From NCBI GenBank assembly GCA_964424505.1, contig CAYRIQ010000036.1, positions 1 to 7,652 on the forward strand: DNA of 7,652 nucleotides. The letters run 5' to 3'. This document shows, piece by piece, positions 6,903 to 7,652 of this stretch; within the stretch, counting starts at the first letter, position 1; each line of letters opens with the position of its first letter. Source of the stretch: CAJBLF01 sp964424505 (GTDB taxonomy: Bacteria > Patescibacteriota > Gracilibacteria > Absconditabacterales > Absconditicoccaceae). The notes under the pieces were generated by a model that made no database searches, was not told where the DNA came from, and was given only the letters and a program-made list of their open reading frames with translations. A program made the translations under genes and the position numbers.

Positions 6903-7523
6903 TTGTCTTACAACCAAAAGCACATCCTTATTCATGATCCAAAAACATGATATAATACTATAGCTGACCAATATCCAGCGTACCATAAACACCTTGATAG
7001 TTTTGATAAAGGTGTTTTTGTTAGATTTTTACCAAAAGGACAAAAAAATCTCCATATTATTGATCTTGGCGCTGGAGATGGAAGACTCTATAAATTTCTT
7101 TCGCCACTCAAACCAGAAAGATATGTTGCTTGTGATATCGCTGAACAATTATTAAAAAAACATGGAGGTAAAAACATAGAAAAGATTGTCTGTGACTTGG
7201 AAGAAGAACTCCCCTTCGAAGATGAATCTTTTGATGTAGCAACAAGTTTTTTCGTGATAGAACATATTGATGATATAGATAGTTTATTTGACGAAGTATA
7301 TAGAATATTGAAAACGTGATGAATATGGATTATCGGACATTTCATCCAAAGACGTGAATTTGTATGGAAAAAAGATAAAGATCAGTTTAAAATTAATTTT
7401 TTTCATCATAGATTGCCCGATTTGGAAGTCCTTGCAAAAAAATATTTTTTTGATCTTCATATTCTTCCTATTCGTGAAGAGGGAAATATTATCTGACATA
7501 TTTTGGTAGCTAAGAAGTCATAA
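6903..7523 (+). CDS. Class I SAM-dependent methyltransferase (Methyltransf_11-like)
   Basis: The product transfers a methyl group from S-adenosylmethionine to an unknown substrate. The Rossmann motif I, IIDLGAGDGRLYKF, starts at about residue 52 (DLGAGDG 54-60). It is followed by the acidic strand-2 end VACDIAEQ, then LPFEDESFDVATSFFVIEHIDD (motif II region) and LKTGGIWIIG (post-motif). The family reads LKPGG at that point, and here both glycines are TGA (7317-7322). Further TGA-Gly codons are at 6948 and 7494. The start is unclear: no ATG exists in this frame, and a TTG at 6903 is the best candidate, giving 206 residues and including YNTIADQYPAYHKHLD, which looks like the usual N-terminal helix. 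An ATG at 6934 is out of frame by one base. Substrate specificity cannot be inferred from context. Confidence 0.87.
6948..6956 (+). promoter_or_regulatory. Extended -10 element (TGATATAAT) at the 5' end of the methyltransferase gene
   Basis: TGA-TATAAT matches the extended -10 consensus TGn-TATAAT exactly. The hexamer at a 17-nt spacing upstream is poor (TTATTC, 6928-6933), which extended -10 promoters tolerate. It would start transcription near 6963, inside the frame assigned to the methyltransferase. It is either chance (the bases encode Gly-Tyr-Asn) or evidence that the real translation start lies further downstream. Confidence 0.3.
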
Positions 7524-7594
7524 TACCGACTGTTTTTGAAATAATAAATTATTTCATTACTACTCATAATTTATTTATCAAAAATCGCCGGTAT
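7523..7594. repeat. Large imperfect inverted repeat between convergent genes
   Basis: The left arm (7523-7552) and the reverse complement of the right arm (7566-7594) share ATACCG, TTTTTGA and ATAAATTAT in the same order, with only a few mismatches and one length difference. The loop is 13 nt. An inner perfect palindrome, GAAATAAT-AA-ATTATTTC, spans 7538-7555. The structure begins on the last base of the methyltransferase stop codon and reaches into the 3' end of the minus-strand frame. It may act as a bidirectional end-of-transcript hairpin, although no T run follows. Confidence 0.7.
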
Positions 7595-7652
7595 AATTTC
7601 GACATCATAAAAATTTTCAATTTTTATTGGGTCTCATATACCTTGAAAAAAT
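7571..7652 (-). CDS. C-terminal fragment of an unidentified minus-strand gene
   Basis: Reading the minus strand from the window edge with TGA as Gly gives a frame open for 26 codons, ending FFQGIGDPIKIENFYDVEII-PAIFDK before a TAA at 7571-7573. The composition is protein-like, with mixed charged, aromatic and hydrophobic residues. The other minus frame that stays open is poorer. One TGA (7634-7636) is in frame. I recognise no family from so short a piece. It would run convergent to the methyltransferase gene, and its last codons form part of the right arm of the inverted repeat. Confidence 0.45.

Noticed and set aside
7592..7597. TATAAT as a promoter for a gene beyond the window
   Set aside because: It lacks a -35 element, and it lies in a probable minus-strand coding end and in the inverted repeat arm.
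1..7652. tRNA, rRNA or CRISPR array
   Set aside because: I found no tRNA T-loop and acceptor pairing, no rRNA-like stretch, and no regularly spaced repeats with unique spacers; the tandem arrays here have no spacers.

Overview
The window comes from a bacterium that reads UGA as glycine (genetic code 25). That points to the candidate phyla Absconditabacteria (SR1) or Gracilibacteria. Under the standard code nearly every gene here is cut by in-frame TGA codons. Read as Gly, these TGA codons fall on invariant glycines: the TOPRIM motif of GyrB, the GGT motif of Elp3, the RGNGGGL motif of an S41 protease and the KTGG motif of a methyltransferase. All complete genes end in TAA or TAG. The DNA is AT-rich, and none of the starts has a convincing Shine-Dalgarno sequence.

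Layout. 1-645 (+) is the 3' end of gyrB. It is followed by a short tandem-repeat tract and a terminator shared with a convergent gene. 781-2634 (-) is a full-length Elp3-type radical SAM/GNAT tRNA-modifying enzyme with 11 UGA codons. Divergent from it, 2766-3206 (+) encodes a small membrane-anchored protein of unknown function that ends in a clear terminator. 3352-5603 (+) is a probable three-gene operon: yraN (UPF0102 nuclease-fold protein), a membrane-anchored PDZ/S41 C-terminal processing protease, and an ECF-like sigma factor. 5849-6130 (+) is an HU-type nucleoid protein with its own terminator; it uses no UGA. 6335-6727 (+) encodes a one-pass membrane protein with a long coiled coil. 6730-6881 is a non-coding block of nested inverted repeats. 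6903-7523 (+) is a class I SAM-dependent methyltransferase with an unresolved start. It runs towards a large inverted repeat (7523-7594) and the probable 3' end of a minus-strand gene that leaves the window at 7652.

The genes are mostly core functions: DNA supercoiling, tRNA wobble modification, nucleoid structure, and envelope proteolysis next to transcriptional control. The points of most interest are the dense and uneven use of UGA-Gly, an Elp3 that has lost the Cys triad of its zinc motif and gained an insert, the pairing of a protease with a sigma factor without a visible anti-sigma gene, and two structured intergenic elements.
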